From positions 1-64,000 of the forward strand of contig DASSJF010000013.1 of the NCBI GenBank assembly GCA_035691305.1: a stretch of 64,000 bases of DNA, written 5' to 3'. Each line of letters begins with the position of its first letter. Positions within the stretch are counted from its first letter, which is position 1. This DNA is from a bacterium. Lineage in GTDB: Bacteria > Sysuimicrobiota > Sysuimicrobiia > Sysuimicrobiales > Segetimicrobiaceae. Positions 61,546 to 64,000 of the stretch are shown in pieces. Both the position numbers and the translations under genes were made by a program. The notes beneath the pieces are model-generated. The model worked only from the letters and a program-made list of their open reading frames with translations, did no database searches and was not told the origin of the DNA.

Positions 61546-63996
61546 TTATTGCCCGGCGTCGGCGACAGGCGGCGCGCCGCCTGCCGGCAAAGCGGAGTGG
61601 TTGGACGGCGCCGTCACATACCTGCCGGTAAACAACCACACGAACGTCACACCGAAGACACACGCCCCGGCCATGATCCACAGCGCGACCGGCGGTGAGG
61701 CGGCGTCGGCGACGCGCCCGAGCGCCAAGGCCCCGATGAGCCGCGTGCCCTGGAGCAGCATCTGCCGGTTTCCGAGGACGCGCCCGAGCAGCGCCTGGGG
61801 CGTCACCTGCATGACCAGCGTGGCGTTCACGATGCTCGTCATCATGTTGCCGACCGCGAAGATGAACGCACCCGCGACCAGGCCGAGATACCACGGCGCC
61901 GTGGCGAAAACGGCAACCCCAAACCCCGCCAGGATGTAGGCAAACACCGCCAGACTCGGCGTCGCCCAGCGCCTCGTCAGGCCCGCGAGGACGAGCGCGG
62001 TTGCGAGCTTGCCCACGCCGAGCGCGCTGTTTACGACGCCATAGGCCGCCGGCGAAAGATGCGCCGTGTGGACCACCATCGGTGCGCGAAGCACTTCAAA
62101 CGCGAGCGTCAGGTATCCCGGCAGGATCAGCAGCGCGAAATACCGCTGAAAGGGCGTCTGCCACATGTACCGCAGACCGGACATCAGATCCGCGGTAATG
62201 GTCGCGCCGCCCCGCGCGCCGAGTCCGGCGCCCCAGGCGAGCGGCATCAGCAGAACGCAGATCGCGCTCACGAGGAACGACCCGGCGTCCGCGAACATCA
62301 CCCCGGCGTACCCCAGCGTCAGCACCGCGGCGGCACCGAGCACGCCCCCGGCGATCTCGGCGATGCGTTCCGTCGTCTGAAACAGCGCGTTGATCGCCGG
62401 CAACTCCTCGACCGTCGCGATCGACGGCAAGAGCGCGGTGACCGCCGCCCGGAAGAAGACGGAGCCGACGTTCAAGATGCCGAGGAGAAGGAGGCCGAAG
62501 GGCAGCGACCTCGGCAGCACAAACGGCAGCGCCGCCACGACGATCGCCCGTCCGACGTCGGACAGCGCCACCACGGCTCTGCGGTCGACACGATCTGCCA
62601 CGGCGCCCGCGAGAAAACTGAACAACGCCTGCGCCACGTATCCCGCCGAGAGTGCGGCGGCGAGCGTCACGGCCGATCCGGTCAGCGCGTACACCCACAG
62701 CGTAATGGCGATGAAGAAGACCTCGTCGCCGAGAAACGACACCGCCTCGCCGAACCACAGGAGCGCGAAAGCGGGACGGCGCAGCACCGTCAGCCACGCG
62801 GGGGCCGGCCCGCCGGCGGAGCCGGGCGCCGGGCGGGCGGCGAGGGTCCGCAGCGCCCGCACGAGCACCGGGTCGAATTGCGTCCCGCTGCACCGGTCGA
62901 GCTCGGCAAGAGCCGCCGCGGCATCCCGCCGGGAGCGGTAGACGCGATCGTTCGTCAGGGCGTGATAGGTGTCCGCGATCGCGACGATGCGGGCGGCGAG
63001 CGGGATCTCGCGGCCGCGCAGGCCGTCCGGGTAGCCGGTGCCGTCGTAGTGCTCGTGGCTCGCGCGCACCATCGGCGCGATGCGGGATAAGCCGGCAATC
63101 GACGCGACCATGTCGGCGCTGTCGACGACGTGAGACCGCATGATGTCCCACTCTTCCGGAGTGAGTTGGCCGGGCTTCTGGAGAATGGAGTCCGGGACCA
63201 CCACCTTGCCGACATCGTGCAGCAACCCCGTGAGGAACGCATCGTGCGCAAGCCGCTCGTTCACGCCGATCGCCCGCGCGAGCCGCTTCGCGAGTTGGGC
63301 GACGTCCTGCGAATGCAGGCCGGTCCGGCTGTCTTTGACGTCCATCGCGTCGGCCAGCACGGCGGTCGTGGCAAGCACGCGCCGCTCTTCCTGGCCGCTC
63401 ATGGACTGCGGATGAAAGACGTGCAGCACGACGCCGCCGGCAAGCAGCGGCAACATGCTCAACGCCACTCCTCCGGTTCCGGGAAGCCAGATGCGCTCCA
63501 CGGTGACGGTGGTCAGCGCGAGCAGCACCGAGATGCCGAAGGAGGTACCGCAGGCGCTGGCCACGATCGCGAACGCCCGGCCCCACCCCATCCCCTCGTT
63601 TCTCGCGATCCGCGTCGCCACGAGCGGCGTGCGGATCGCGGCGTAGACGACCGCCGCAAGCACAACGCCGCCGAGCCGGTAGGGCGCGTGAGGGAGCGGC
63701 AGCAGCACGGCCGCCAGCACCGCGCCCGACAACGCGGTCGCTTCCTCGATCGCGCGCAGCCCGCCCCACCGCTCCGCTTCGGTGCCGGCCGCGAGGACCA
63801 GGCCCGCGAGCGCGCCGGCGGCGGCAAGAACCGGCCGCCCGACGCCGAGGGCGACGATCACCGGGACGAACACCAGCGGGAAGTCATCGCTCGGCGAGAT
63901 CCGCAGCGGATAGGCGGCGAGCCACGCGACGGTGGCGGCGGTGGCCAGCAGCAGGGTCGGATCCGCCGGCGTCAGGTGCTCATGAAACCCGATCAC
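61546..63996 (-). CDS. HD-GYP phosphodiesterase fused to MFS transporter (partial at 5' end)
   Basis: An 816-residue frame running to the window edge; GTG 63996 may not be the true start. Residues 1-200 form a 6-helix membrane domain. Residues 203-385 are an HD-GYP domain: LLHDVGKVVVPD (HD at 260-261), KPGQLTPEEWDIMRSH, SHEHYDGTGYPDGLRG (GYP at 321-323) and GTQFDPVLVRAL. Such domains hydrolyse cyclic di-GMP. Residues 402-800 are an MFS exporter with twelve helices, similar to the MFS_3 group. One frame joins them with no stop, so this appears to be a real fusion. Confidence 0.88.
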   Translation of the reverse strand: MIGFHEHLTPADPTLLLATAATVAWLAAYPLRISPSDDFPLVFVPVIVALGVGRPVLAAAGALAGLVLAAGTEAERWGGLRAIEEATALSGAVLAAVLLPLPHAPYRLGGVVLAAVVYAAIRTPLVATRIARNEGMGWGRAFAIVASACGTSFGISVLLALTTVTVERIWLPGTGGVALSMLPLLAGGVVLHVFHPQSMSGQEERRVLATTAVLADAMDVKDSRTGLHSQDVAQLAKRLARAIGVNERLAHDAFLTGLLHDVGKVVVPDSILQKPGQLTPEEWDIMRSHVVDSADMVASIAGLSRIAPMVRASHEHYDGTGYPDGLRGREIPLAARIVAIADTYHALTNDRVYRSRRDAAAALAELDRCSGTQFDPVLVRALRTLAARPAPGSAGGPAPAWLTVLRRPAFALLWFGEAVSFLGDEVFFIAITLWVYALTGSAVTLAAALSAGYVAQALFSFLAGAVADRVDRRAVVALSDVGRAIVVAALPFVLPRSLPFGLLLLGILNVGSVFFRAAVTALLPSIATVEELPAINALFQTTERIAEIAGGVLGAAAVLTLGYAGVMFADAGSFLVSAICVLLMPLAWGAGLGARGGATITADLMSGLRYMWQTPFQRYFALLILPGYLTLAFEVLRAPMVVHTAHLSPAAYGVVNSALGVGKLATALVLAGLTRRWATPSLAVFAYILAGFGVAVFATAPWYLGLVAGAFIFAVGNMMTSIVNATLVMQVTPQALLGRVLGNRQMLLQGTRLIGALALGRVADAASPPVALWIMAGACVFGVTFVWLFTGRYVTAPSNHSALPAGGAPPVADAGQ

Positions 63997-64000
63997 GGCG

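Overview
The window is GC-rich (about 70 % by eye), densely coded chromosomal DNA from a bacterium. Most neighbouring genes overlap by 4 bases (ATGA or GTGA), GTG and TTG starts are common, and no rRNA, tRNA, CRISPR array, transposase or phage gene was seen. Several features point to a deep-branching Terrabacteria lineage near Bacillota rather than a proteobacterium: a Bacillus-type PurR next to ispE, a YabE-like 3D-domain protein next to rsmA, an LCP wall-polymer ligase, a GerMN-domain protein and a SAM-I riboswitch. The organism is predicted to respire and to use fatty or propionate-yielding substrates: complex I, a putative ETF:quinone oxidoreductase, and propionyl-CoA to methylmalonyl-CoA genes are present. 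Species cannot be named from this sequence. Layout, left to right. 45-3483 (minus): GNAT, purR, a nucleotidyltransferase and ispE, behind a hairpin-rich leader. 3760-5091 (plus): LCP protein. 5081-7007 (minus): rsmA, which has no normal start codon, and a YabE-like wall protein. 7244-18785 (minus): one uninterrupted series that starts at a SAM-I riboswitch and runs threonine-synthase-like gene, MoaD/ThiS carrier, ligA, GerMN protein, an Hfq-like fusion protein, carboxyltransferase, biotin carboxylase, biotin carrier, methylmalonyl-CoA mutase and epimerase. 18840-23194 (plus): lgt, amidase, and a Tat-exported small subunit with a GMC oxidoreductase. 23195-25006: two small unknown genes, a Crp/Fnr regulator and a tiny secreted protein made of four 12-residue repeats. 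25174-41404 (minus): complete nuoA to nuoN followed by the membrane HdrD-like oxidoreductase. 41511-47816 (minus): cysteine desulfurase, MerR-like regulator, methyltransferase, PHP phosphatase, metallophosphoesterase, NUDIX hydrolase and an intein-split thyX. 47947-51703: ferredoxin, a tandem cupredoxin, TetR regulator, threonine aldolase and a protein of unknown function. 51818-57542 (plus): Ski2-like helicase, CaiB/BaiF CoA-transferase, two-subunit class I fumarase-type hydratase and a DUF305-like protein. 57647-59342 (minus): an HTH-TPR regulator and an upstream 45-residue secreted peptide. 59671-64000: a TrmA-family protein lacking its catalytic cysteine, a STAS protein and an HD-GYP domain fused to an MFS transporter, which runs to the window edge. 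The most promising undescribed systems are: (1) the HTH-TPR regulator with its small exported peptide and a near-identical palindrome in front of both genes, a possible peptide-signalling pair; (2) the SAM-riboswitch-controlled ThrC-like enzyme with its own sulfur-carrier protein, possibly a homocysteine synthase working like the CysM/CysO pair; (3) the Crp-adjacent four-repeat secreted peptide; (4) the HD-GYP-MFS fusion; and (5) the Hfq-like Sm domain fused to a longer protein with an internal start.
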